5,576 nt of DNA, taken from assembly GCA_019417795.1 (NCBI GenBank), contig DXUR01000206.1:1-5576 (forward strand), written 5' to 3'. A program made the position numbers and the translations under genes. Below the pieces are notes generated by a model, which saw only the letters and a program-made list of their open reading frames with translations, searched no databases and had not been told where the DNA came from. Origin of the DNA: Clostridiales bacterium. Lineage in GTDB: Bacteria > Bacillota_A > Clostridia > Oscillospirales > Oscillospiraceae. Positions within the stretch are counted from its first letter, which is position 1, and each line of letters opens with the position of its first letter. Positions 1-5,120 of the stretch are shown here, in pieces.

Positions 1-55
1 GCTCCGTATGCGCATACGGAGCGCAAACCGTATGCAGTTTGCCTTTGTACCGCTT
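1..55. repeat. Terminal direct repeat marking circular closure (left copy)
   Basis: Bases 1-55 are identical to bases 5522-5576. An exact repeat confined to the two ends is what a short-read assembler leaves when it cuts a circle open (an overlap of one k-mer length). Removing one copy gives a circle of 5521 bp. The open frame entering the right end (lysine codon at 5576-5574) continues in phase from the same lysine codon at 55-53 back to an ATG at 112, which supports closure independently of the repeat itself. Confidence 0.93.
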
Positions 56-112
56 ATAAACCGTTTGCTTCGATACGCCTATCTCGTCGGCTATCTGCCG
101 AATCGTTTTCAT
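1..112 (-). CDS. Helix-turn-helix/coiled-coil plasmid protein, N-terminal part (continues at 5521 on the circle)
   Basis: This is the start of a 170-residue protein split by the window ends. The ATG is at 112-110, preceded by GGGGAG about nine bases upstream. It overlaps the TGA of the RelB-like gene in an ATGA, so translation is probably coupled. Residues 1-25 (MKTIRQIADEIGVSKQTVYK...) are a compact helix-turn-helix of the kind at the N-terminus of DUF536-type proteins on Bacillota plasmids: helix IRQIADEIG, turn V, recognition helix SKQTVYKRYK. Residues 26-37 are encoded by the repeat-rich stretch at 1-42. The remainder is described under the part at 5121-5576. The split is an artefact of where the circle was opened, not a truncated gene. 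Confidence 0.88.
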   Translation of the reverse strand, partial: MKTIRQIADEIGVSKQTVYKRYKGKLHTVCAPYAHTE

Positions 113-339
113 GGCCTCACACTCCCCACACTATCGCTGGCGGGTGTGTCCAACTGCTTTGCTATGTACTCCCTCAGATCATCATCAAGCTCAAATGGGA
201 GCCGCCCCAGACGAACGGTTTCCTCAAAAAATAGAATCGTTGCTTCTTCCAAAGTCATTCCATTTTCTGCAAAGACCTTTTCTGCCTGTTCTTTCAGCTC
301 GGCATCGATCTCCAGCGTAACTTCAACCAACCTCTCCAT
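109..339 (-). CDS. RelB/DinJ-family antitoxin-like protein
   Basis: A 76-residue protein resembling RelB/DinJ antitoxins. It has an N-terminal beta strand (VEVTLEID) that would form the ribbon of a ribbon-helix-helix dimer, followed by helices AELKEQAEKVFAENG and TLEEATILFFEETVRLGRLPFEL. The pattern of LKEQAE, GMT and a hydrophobic helix ending in LPFEL is characteristic. The ATG at 339 is chosen because GGAG sits eight bases upstream; earlier in-frame codons at 348 (GTG) and 345 (ATG) have that GGAG too close. The toxin gene ends five bases upstream, and the stop overlaps the start of the helix-turn-helix gene in ATGA. There is no second toxin beside it. Either it helps neutralise or regulate the upstream toxin, or it is an orphan. 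Family assignment is fairly sure, function is inference. Confidence 0.82.
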   Translation of the reverse strand: MERLVEVTLEIDAELKEQAEKVFAENGMTLEEATILFFEETVRLGRLPFELDDDLREYIAKQLDTPASDSVGSVRP

Positions 340-344
340 TCCCA

Positions 345-656
345 TCACTCCAACAGCCGGCCATAGTCCCGTTTAGCATAGACTACACGGGCAACGGTCA
401 CCAGCCTTTCTTCTTCATCCACCCAATAAAACATCAGATAATTTTGTACCAAAATTTTTCGGTATTCATGTTTCAGTGACCGGATCGGCTGGTAGGCCGG
501 AGCAGCATACGGAAAAGTCAGCACACTTTCCGCTGCATTCACCAGCTCTACCGCCAGACGATCCGCCGCATCCGGGTTTTGCAGTTCTCTGCTGATATAC
601 CGAACAATTTCAATCATATCTTTCCGGGCAACAGGTAAATACTCTAATTTATACAA
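345..656 (-). CDS. RelE/ParE-family toxin
   Basis: A 103-residue basic protein of the RelE/ParE toxin superfamily, whose members cleave ribosome-bound mRNA (RelE-like) or poison gyrase (ParE-like). Typical parts are visible: YKLEYLPVARKDMIEIVRYISREL, a helix with AADRLAVELVNAAESVLTFP, the stretch IRSLKHEYRKILVQNYLMFYWVDEEE, and the final strand VTVARVVYAKRDYGRLL. The start is placed at TTG 656-654 because GGAGGGG lies six bases upstream and MYKLEYLP is a normal N-terminus for the family. An ATG at 677 would add seven unlikely residues and overlaps the ribosome site. With the TTG start the gene overlaps the Phd-like gene by eight bases, so toxin translation is probably coupled to antitoxin. 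Target (mRNA or gyrase) cannot be decided from sequence alone. Confidence 0.9.
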   Translation of the reverse strand: MYKLEYLPVARKDMIEIVRYISRELQNPDAADRLAVELVNAAESVLTFPYAAPAYQPIRSLKHEYRKILVQNYLMFYWVDEEERLVTVARVVYAKRDYGRLLE

Positions 657-927
657 CCCGTTCCCCTCCAATGGCATCTTTCATTGCCTTCAGCACATCT
701 TTGGAAGAATAGCGTTGATCCGTCAGCTCCGCCTCTTTCTCTGCCTCCTGCAGCTTGAAATACACCTCGCTTTCAAATTGCAGGTTCTCAAATGCCTCCA
801 TACTCAAAACAACCATATCACCGTATCCATTCTTTGTCAAAAAAACAGGTTGAGCAGTTTCATGCACGGTCTTTGAAATGTCAGCAAAATTGTTTCTCAA
901 ATCAGAAACAGGTCGAATCATATTCAT
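649..927 (-). CDS. Phd/YefM-family antitoxin
   Basis: A 92-residue protein with the Phd/YefM antitoxin N-terminal domain: residues 4-47 include RPVSDLRNNFADISKTVHE, QPVFLTKNGYGDMVVLSMEAFENL, the dimerising and DNA-binding fold of this family. The charged C-terminal part (FKLQEAEKEAELTDQRYSSKDVLKAMKDAIGG) would wrap and block the toxin encoded immediately downstream. The ATG at 927 has GGAGG at 940-936, eight bases upstream. It is the first gene of the operon, and a promoter with an overlapping 18-base palindrome lies just upstream, which fits the usual autorepression by antitoxin alone or by the toxin-antitoxin complex. Confidence 0.92.
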   Translation of the reverse strand: MNMIRPVSDLRNNFADISKTVHETAQPVFLTKNGYGDMVVLSMEAFENLQFESEVYFKLQEAEKEAELTDQRYSSKDVLKAMKDAIGGERVV

Positions 928-948
928 ATTATCATCCTCCTTTGCTTT

Positions 949-977
949 ATCTTATCATAATTATGCTAAATTATCAA
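949..977 (-). promoter_or_regulatory. Promoter of the toxin-antitoxin operon
   Basis: Read on the minus strand: TTGATA (977-972), a 17-base spacer, TAAGAT (954-949). This is five of six and four of six matches to the housekeeping consensus with ideal spacing. Transcription would start near 942, right before the GGAGG at 940-936, giving a very short leader. It probably serves all genes down to cat. Confidence 0.65.
952..969. promoter_or_regulatory. Imperfect 18-bp palindrome, candidate antitoxin operator
   Basis: TTATCATAATTATGCTAA is a palindrome with one mismatched pair. It lies inside the spacer and -10 of the operon promoter, where Phd/YefM antitoxins commonly bind to repress their own operon. 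Its role as operator is inferred from position and symmetry. Confidence 0.5.
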
Positions 978-1130
978 CACTGTTTCCTTGCCATAAATAA
1001 CTTTTACCTATGTTACCATTTAGGGGTCGAAAAAGCCTTGATTTATGCGGTTTTCCGTCCTCGAAATCAGAGGGGGCAGTATCCTTACCCTACCACGCCA
1101 AAAAACGGCGTAGAGGCCATTCTGGGGCGT

Positions 1131-2588
1131 TTACAGCCCTTTCCGCAAATCCTCCTGTATCAGATCGCTCAACGCCTGTGACGGGCGTATTTTGACCGTC
1201 AGACCGCCATCCTCATACCGCACCGTTGGAGGGTTATCCCACCACTTATAAACGGTGTTCTTCGATAGTCCAGTGCCAGCAATACAATCTTTCGGTCTGC
1301 CATCCGGGTTCTGCTGCCGCCAGTCATATACTCGCTGCTGCGCTGATGGCCGCCCATTTCCCTTCCTCCAATTTGGATTTGTAACTGTTTGAATAGCCCG
1401 CATAACCTCCATATGCTGTTCCTGCGTTCTACCGTTTCTCTTATTTCTCTCAACTCGAACATTGGTCAGTTTCTCAATATCTGCAATCGTGAAATTATAA
1501 TACTCCTTGTCGTATGCCTCCAGCGCACTCCGTATATCCTCCTCAGTCAATGCGTTCTCATGCTTCACCATCTGCAAGTCCTCAAACGCTGTCCGCATAT
1601 CCTGCCGGAGCTGCTGCTTCGGCACATCGCATTTATAGGCGTAGATAGCAAGGCACATCAAATAGAAATACCGATGGCCGCCCTCGATGCTGCCGATCTG
1701 CCTCAGCCACCAATGGTAAAGGGCATACGGATCATCGCCGTGTACCTTTCCGGCTATATCCCACTTCTTTTTTCTCTTATTGCCCTCTATCACCACACGC
1801 TGATACCATTCCGGGTATGCCTCCTTCGCCTGCGCCCTCGTCATTCTGGACGGATGAAACGGCTTATTTATATCCACCCGGTTCTCCGGCTTGATTGCGT
1901 AAGCGTTCAGATAATCCAGCGTCACACGCTCCCCTGTGCGGAAGGCCACCAACTCCGTACCGTACTTGGCGTTGATGCTCCCCACCATGCGGAAACCCTG
2001 ATTGATGGACTGGTACTGGATCGCCTTTAGCTGGGATGTTCCCTTGTACTCCCAGATGCGGAATGTGAGGTCATATTTGAGGCTCTTAAGCTGGACTTTG
2101 ATATTGGGGTATAGATCTATCGGCTCCTTGAACACATAGTACAGGTGCAGACCGTTCCCGGACAACACAAGGAAGGTCGGCATAGGCAACCGCCGAACAC
2201 GCTTCGGATCTCCGTCAAATCGGAGAAAGAGATTGCGCAGCTCCCCAATACCTACCCCGTCCAAATCAAAGATAAGGGCATTCATCCGCTGTGCGTGCTC
2301 CAGCCGGTTCTTATTCCGGCGATAGACAAGACCGCTGCACAGTGTCAAGGGATTTTGCTCCACAAACTCCGTATAGTCCTTCTCCCATGTATCGTGATAC
2401 ATCTTCCGTCGATGAAGCCGCTCATCTTCGCCCTGATAGAGATACACCGCACTCGGATGAGAGAAGTCATCGTACTTAACCCCGTACAGCTCATTGTCGG
2501 GAAACAGCTCCCGGTAAAAGTCATAGCCGCCCACCTGCTCAAACTGCGCCGACAGGTATTCATAGCACCCTCTGTAATTTTCGGTCAT
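1131..2588 (-). CDS. Plasmid replication protein with AEP-primase-like core
   Basis: A 485-residue protein, the only replication candidate on the plasmid. Its middle carries signatures of the archaeo-eukaryotic primase (AEP) superfamily: NALIFDLDG at 103-111 with the metal-binding D108-x-D110 pair, SGNGLHLYYVF at 143-153 with H148 as the nucleotide-binding histidine, and FRMVGSINAKYG at 199-210 in the place of the usual 'RxxGSxN' motif. A third acidic residue is not obvious before that last motif. Residues 303-365 (GHRYFYLMCLAIYAYKCDV...) look like a helical primase C-terminal domain. Residues 431-450 (PKDCIAGTGLSKNTVYKWW) form a helix-turn-helix, probably for origin binding. The ATG at 2588 is chosen for GGAGGTGG (2602-2595) just upstream; the open frame extends to 2702 but encodes low-complexity sequence. 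A weak hairpin with a T-rich loop (1095-1111) lies shortly after the stop. Confidence 0.85.
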   Translation of the reverse strand: MTENYRGCYEYLSAQFEQVGGYDFYRELFPDNELYGVKYDDFSHPSAVYLYQGEDERLHRRKMYHDTWEKDYTEFVEQNPLTLCSGLVYRRNKNRLEHAQRMNALIFDLDGVGIGELRNLFLRFDGDPKRVRRLPMPTFLVLSGNGLHLYYVFKEPIDLYPNIKVQLKSLKYDLTFRIWEYKGTSQLKAIQYQSINQGFRMVGSINAKYGTELVAFRTGERVTLDYLNAYAIKPENRVDINKPFHPSRMTRAQAKEAYPEWYQRVVIEGNKRKKKWDIAGKVHGDDPYALYHWWLRQIGSIEGGHRYFYLMCLAIYAYKCDVPKQQLRQDMRTAFEDLQMVKHENALTEEDIRSALEAYDKEYYNFTIADIEKLTNVRVERNKRNGRTQEQHMEVMRAIQTVTNPNWRKGNGRPSAQQRVYDWRQQNPDGRPKDCIAGTGLSKNTVYKWWDNPPTVRYEDGGLTVKIRPSQALSDLIQEDLRKGL

Positions 2589-2640
2589 GTAAAGCCACCT
2601 CCAAAAGAAAAAGAAGCAAAAAGAAAATCGCTGCGGCGGG

Positions 2641-2720
2641 AAGGGGGAAAAGGGGGAGCCAAAGAGCGGCCTCCCGCTGGTCGGCCTTAAAGAGAAAGTC
2701 ACCTCCCCCTTTTCCCCCTT
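2641..2720. repeat. Perfect 18-bp inverted repeat in the rep leader
   Basis: AAGGGGGAAAAGGGGGAG at 2641-2658 is the exact reverse complement of 2703-2720, with 44 bases between. In the rep mRNA the G-rich copy comes first and could form a long stem about 40 bases before the rep ribosome site. The interarm segment contains a second hairpin, AGCGG-cctc-CCGCT (2665-2678). Confidence 0.85.
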
Positions 2721-2851
2721 GTTTCGGCCATGGAAATGATGGAAAACCCTAACGGGTTTACCACATTCCCACAGCCTCCACTCACCCCCTTTTTCCCCTC
2801 CGACTTTCTTCCTTCCTGAGAGAATATTTTTGGGTTTTTAGGGATACGATA

Positions 2852-2871
2852 TAAGGGGCCCCTACCCCTTA
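2852..2871. repeat. Hairpin TAAGGGG / CCCCTTA
   Basis: Seven-base perfect arms (2852-2858 and 2865-2871) around a six-base loop (CCCCTA). It lies about 50-70 bases downstream of the rep promoter in the gene-free region. A GGGG/CCCC cross-pairing within the loop also makes the palindrome AGGGGCCCCT. Possible origin or leader structure; role unknown. Confidence 0.55.
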
Positions 2872-2919
2872 CAGGTCGCTTAGATTATCAAAACTTTTTT
2901 TGGGAAAAATTCTAATGCC

Positions 2920-2948
2920 ATTATACCGTGCCGGACTTGCGTTTGCAA
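2920..2948 (-). promoter_or_regulatory. Promoter reading toward rep
   Basis: On the minus strand: TTGCAA (2948-2943), 17-base spacer, TATAAT (2925-2920). The -10 is perfect and the -35 is four of six. It begins only ten bases past the mob stop, and its -35 is within the hairpin at 2930-2955. Transcription would start near 2913, leaving a leader of about 325 bases before rep, or could make a short regulatory RNA. Confidence 0.6.
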
Positions 2949-2955
2949 GTCCGGC
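2930..2955. terminator. GC-rich hairpin between mob and rep, possible terminator
   Basis: Perfect 11-base arms GCCGGACTTGC and GCAAGTCCGGC with a four-base loop, two bases beyond the mob stop codon. A T run (TTTT, 2956-2959) follows only on the plus strand. For mob transcripts (minus strand) the hairpin is followed by ACGGTATAAT, so it lacks the U tract of a standard intrinsic terminator. It may slow or partly end mob transcription, or stabilise the mob mRNA end. Confidence 0.45.
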
Positions 2956-2957
2956 TT

Positions 2958-4202
2958 TTACCGGCTCATTCCGCCCATGCTCATACCTCTGTCATGCCTG
3001 TGCTCCTGCTTGGGCTCCGGCATAATATGCGCCCTTGCCCGCTGGACATATGGCCGAAACTGTTCCGGCAGCTTCTCCTCCAAGAAGGTCAGCGCAGCCT
3101 CCACTCGCTGCATCAGTCTCGCCATGAGATCCTTCTGACGGTTCAGCTCGTACTCCAGCGCCATGTTCTCGTCCTTCAGGTCAGACAGCTCCTGCGCCTC
3201 CTTCAGCCGCTTCTGTATGGATGGCCGGAGCTGCCGCTCCAGCGAAGTGATCTGCGCCTTCTGAAGCTCTATGGTATTGACCTGCTGCTTGACCGTCTGC
3301 TCGGCCTCTGCGCCCCGTACCGCCAATGCCTTCAGCTGCTTGATCTCTTTCAAGGTAACGCCCTTGATATTGCCCATCATGGTTTCTTCCGGCTTAATTC
3401 TCTCCAGATCCAGCGATACCTTTTTCGCCGCCTTTAACTCCTTGACCGTTCCTTGCAGCGTTTCCTTTTCCGCCTGCAGCTCCGACACTTCCGCCCTCGC
3501 TGCTTCTATCTCCTGCCTTGCGGCCTCCAGCTCCCTCGCCGCCTCTTTGTACTCCGGCAAGGACATATGCGGTCGGCCTCCGTCACCGTGGATCACTTCA
3601 AAGCTGTGCTGCTGGGCGATCTGCTCCAGCACCAGCTTCTCACTGTTTACCCAGGCATTCCATTCTGTCTGCCGTTTTGACTGGCCTGTAAATCCCTGCT
3701 GCGCCAACGCCTGTTTCAGCGATACTCTTTTCGCAAGCCCCCGCTTCTGCTCCGTTGCCACAGGCACGAAATCTATATGGATGTGGGGCGTGGCCTCGTC
3801 CATATGAATGACCGAATTGAACACCCGCAGGTGCGGGTTCCGTTCTTGAAATGCCTCGGCAAACTCTTTGAGAGCTGCCGCAGCCCGTTCTCCCTCCGGC
3901 GTCTCGCAGCCGCAGTTGTCCTTGTTGCCGATCTGGAAGATGACCTCATGGAAAAGCCGCTCCTGCTTGCTCTTTTCAATGTGCCGATAGTAGTCCGGGA
4001 TCTTATCTCTCGTCTTTGTTTTCTTTGCGTTATACTCCGCAAGGGCTTCATCGAAAAGCTCATGGTAGACCTGTTTCAGATTTTCCCTGCACAGCATAAT
4101 GTTCTGCTCGGTTCTGGCCGGATCTACATTCTCGGTAATGAACTTGCGGTTATTATGCCCCATGCTTCCGGTTCCCATCATACCGGATATTTTGACTGCC
4201 AT
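2958..4202 (-). CDS. mob: MobV-family relaxase (plasmid mobilization protein)
   Basis: A 414-residue relaxase of the MobV (Mob_Pre, pMV158 MobM-like) family. It would nick one strand at oriT and lead it through the conjugation machinery of a helper element. The N-terminal part has GHNNRKF (15-21), VDPARTEQNIMLCRE (26-40), YYRHIEKSKQERLFHEVIFQIG (71-92) and the metal-binding motif HMDEATPHIHIDF (133-145), with histidines 133, 140 and 142. Residues about 218-380 are a long coiled coil rich in E, A, K, L and Q, usual for MobV C-terminal regions. The tail ends in a His/Met-rich stretch (HRHDRGMSMGGMSR). The start is fixed by AGGAGGTG (4215-4208), seven bases before ATG 4202; an upstream extension to 4310 would cover the promoter and inverted repeats. 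No type IV secretion genes are present, so the plasmid is mobilizable, not self-transmissible. Confidence 0.95.
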   Translation of the reverse strand: MAVKISGMMGTGSMGHNNRKFITENVDPARTEQNIMLCRENLKQVYHELFDEALAEYNAKKTKTRDKIPDYYRHIEKSKQERLFHEVIFQIGNKDNCGCETPEGERAAAALKEFAEAFQERNPHLRVFNSVIHMDEATPHIHIDFVPVATEQKRGLAKRVSLKQALAQQGFTGQSKRQTEWNAWVNSEKLVLEQIAQQHSFEVIHGDGGRPHMSLPEYKEAARELEAARQEIEAARAEVSELQAEKETLQGTVKELKAAKKVSLDLERIKPEETMMGNIKGVTLKEIKQLKALAVRGAEAEQTVKQQVNTIELQKAQITSLERQLRPSIQKRLKEAQELSDLKDENMALEYELNRQKDLMARLMQRVEAALTFLEEKLPEQFRPYVQRARAHIMPEPKQEHRHDRGMSMGGMSR

Positions 4203-4224
4203 ACTCGCACCTCCTGTCCCGTTT

Positions 4225-4253
4225 ATTATACCATAGATTTCCGCTGAAGTCAC
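4225..4253 (-). promoter_or_regulatory. Promoter of mob
   Basis: On the minus strand: GTGACT (4253-4248), 17-base spacer, TATAAT (4230-4225). The -10 is perfect. Transcription would begin near 4218, directly before the ribosome site at 4215-4208. It abuts the inverted repeat at 4260-4284, so a relaxase bound at oriT could repress its own gene, as is known for pMV158 MobM. Confidence 0.65.
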
Positions 4254-4259
4254 CTCTTT

Positions 4260-4338
4260 GTTACTTTCTCTGTGAGAAAGTAACGCAAAAGCACTTTCCC
4301 ACCGCAGCACCGTTGGTGCAGCAGTAGGAAAGTGCTTT
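4260..4338. other. Candidate origin of transfer (oriT) with two strong inverted repeats
   Basis: Immediately upstream of the mob promoter are two structures. First, GTTACTTTCTC-tgt-GAGAAAGTAAC (4260-4284) is a perfect 11-base inverted repeat. Second, AAAGCACTTTCC (4288-4299) pairs perfectly with GGAAAGTGCTTT (4327-4338) and encloses GCACC-gtt-GGTGC (4307-4319). Both outer stems share the core ACTTTC. MobV oriTs lie just upstream of mob and contain such inverted repeats next to the nick. The exact nick base cannot be assigned because I see no clear match to the pMV158 nick sequence. The second structure ends in TTTT when read on the minus strand, so it could also help end cat transcription. 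Confidence 0.6.
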
Positions 4339-4341
4339 GCG

Positions 4342-4441
4342 CCCCTAAAGGGGAGGGTTTCCGGAGCAGCCTGCCTCGACGCTTATGCGCCATTAGCCGG
4401 ACTGCTCCGGAGGGGCGCTGCCCCTGCCGCCTGCGGGCGGC
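4342..4441. repeat. Cluster of further inverted repeats between cat and oriT
   Basis: A GC-rich stretch with consecutive foldable elements: CCCCT-aa-AGGGG (4342-4353), CCGGAGCAG paired with CTGCTCCGG across 32 bases (4361-4369 with 4402-4410), GGGGC-gct-GCCCC (4412-4424), and GCCGCC-tgcg-GGCGGC (4426-4441). No open frame of interest covers it. The last element lies 28 bases past the cat stop and could act as a terminator-like hairpin, but no U run follows. It may belong to the transfer origin or be a remnant of whatever brought cat in. Confidence 0.6.
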
Positions 4442-4468
4442 TCCCCGTTTCCACGACAAACTTGGATT

Positions 4469-5092
4469 TTATTTATTCAGCAAGTCTTGTAATTCATCCA
4501 AAAAACGGCAAACATGAAAGCCATCACAAACGGCATGATGCACTTGAATCGATAAGGGAATATAGTATTTTCCGCCATCCTCATAATACTTCCCAAACGT
4601 AAATATCGGCAGTAGATAGTCATATCCTTTTTTTAGATTTAAGTTAAAGCCTTCAAAGCTTGTCCACGGTATCATAGAAACAGGGAAAGTGTTTTCCGGA
4701 GGATTAGGCTTTGCGAACATTCCCTTTCGTTCACCATAAGCGTCTATATCCTTTTGATAGTTCTGAAGAAACTCAGTATAGTCTGCTGTAAACTCAGTCC
4801 AAATACTCGAAAAGGTTTCAGTTTCCTTATGAAAGATTGTGTAGCAAGGCAGCATTTCTGAAAAAACACCTACCTGTCCGTTTTTATCTAATGCCGTCCT
4901 GAACTCTTCGTGTCGATTGAGGATTGTTGTAACCCCATATAAGAGAGTCGGATATAATTTTTTTCCATCCTTTTTCAACTTAGAAATATCGAGTTTTACC
5001 GTCATACTATATGTGCAGGGCGTATTGTCAAAATAGTGGTCGAAATACTCTTTTCGTGTCCAATTATTTATATCAATCTTTGTGAATTGCAT
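4469..5092 (-). CDS. cat: Type A chloramphenicol O-acetyltransferase
   Basis: A 207-residue trimeric cytoplasmic enzyme that transfers acetyl from acetyl-CoA to chloramphenicol and so inactivates it. The signature QVHHAVCDGFH is at 183-193, with catalytic H186 and structural D190. Other family blocks present are RKEYFDHYF (13-21), CTYSMTVKLDIS (26-37), NRHEEFRTA (59-67), ETFSSIWTE (92-100) and IPWTSFEGFNLNL (141-153). From memory it is very close to the Campylobacter coli enzyme (catA13 type), clearly closer than to clostridial CatP or CatQ. Length is full, with no frame damage. The start at 5092 is chosen because GGAGG (5104-5100) is seven bases upstream; an ATG at 5095 is only four. Base composition is visibly AT-richer than rep and mob, suggesting separate acquisition. 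It follows the helix-turn-helix gene by 28 bases and I see no convincing promoter of its own. Confidence 0.97.
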   Translation of the reverse strand: MQFTKIDINNWTRKEYFDHYFDNTPCTYSMTVKLDISKLKKDGKKLYPTLLYGVTTILNRHEEFRTALDKNGQVGVFSEMLPCYTIFHKETETFSSIWTEFTADYTEFLQNYQKDIDAYGERKGMFAKPNPPENTFPVSMIPWTSFEGFNLNLKKGYDYLLPIFTFGKYYEDGGKYYIPLSIQVHHAVCDGFHVCRFLDELQDLLNK

Positions 5093-5120
5093 CATTTATC
5101 CTCCGCAAATCCTGATTTAT

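Larger units (their letters stand above)
2589..2957. other. Gene-free region: rep leader and probable replication origin/copy control
   Basis: No gene is supported in these 369 bases. In rep direction it holds a promoter (2948-2920), then a long leader. Visible structure includes a TAAGGGG/CCCCTTA hairpin (2852-2871), an AAACCC/GGGTTT hairpin with a TAAC loop (2744-2759), a perfect 18-base inverted repeat (2641-2658 with 2703-2720) whose loop contains a small AGCGG/CCGCT hairpin (2665-2678), and an additional related C-rich tract (2781-2801). An AT-rich patch lies at 2820-2855. Position next to rep, lack of genes and repeat density make this the leading candidate for the origin, but no classical iterons are seen. 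Confidence 0.5.

Noticed and set aside
8..376. Plus-strand 122-residue frame opposite the antitoxin genes
   Set aside because: It is antisense to overlapping genes of known families, is serine-rich, and crosses the circular junction repeat.
657..677. Toxin start at ATG 677
   Set aside because: It would add seven residues that are atypical for the family and include the GGAGGGG that serves the TTG at 656. Not fully excluded.
1095..1111. ACGCC/GGCGT hairpin as terminator of rep
   Set aside because: Only five paired bases and the T run is in the loop instead of after the stem. Too weak to list as a terminator.
1389..2690. Plus-strand open frames opposite rep
   Set aside because: They lie wholly antisense to a gene with clear motifs, show no recognisable domain, and lack ribosome sites of the quality seen on the real genes.
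2589..2702. Upstream extension of the rep frame to a GTG at 2702
   Set aside because: The added 38 residues are low-complexity (runs of F, P and S), the GTG touches its GGAGG, and the region forms a perfect inverted repeat. The ATG at 2588 has a well-spaced GGAGG.
3271..4247. Plus-strand open frames opposite mob
   Set aside because: Cysteine/serine- or leucine-rich shadows of the coiled-coil coding sequence, with no promoter or family resemblance.
4203..4310. Upstream extension of the mob frame to 4310
   Set aside because: It would cover the mob promoter and the first inverted repeat. MAVKISG at 4202 with AGGAGG is a normal MobV N-terminus.
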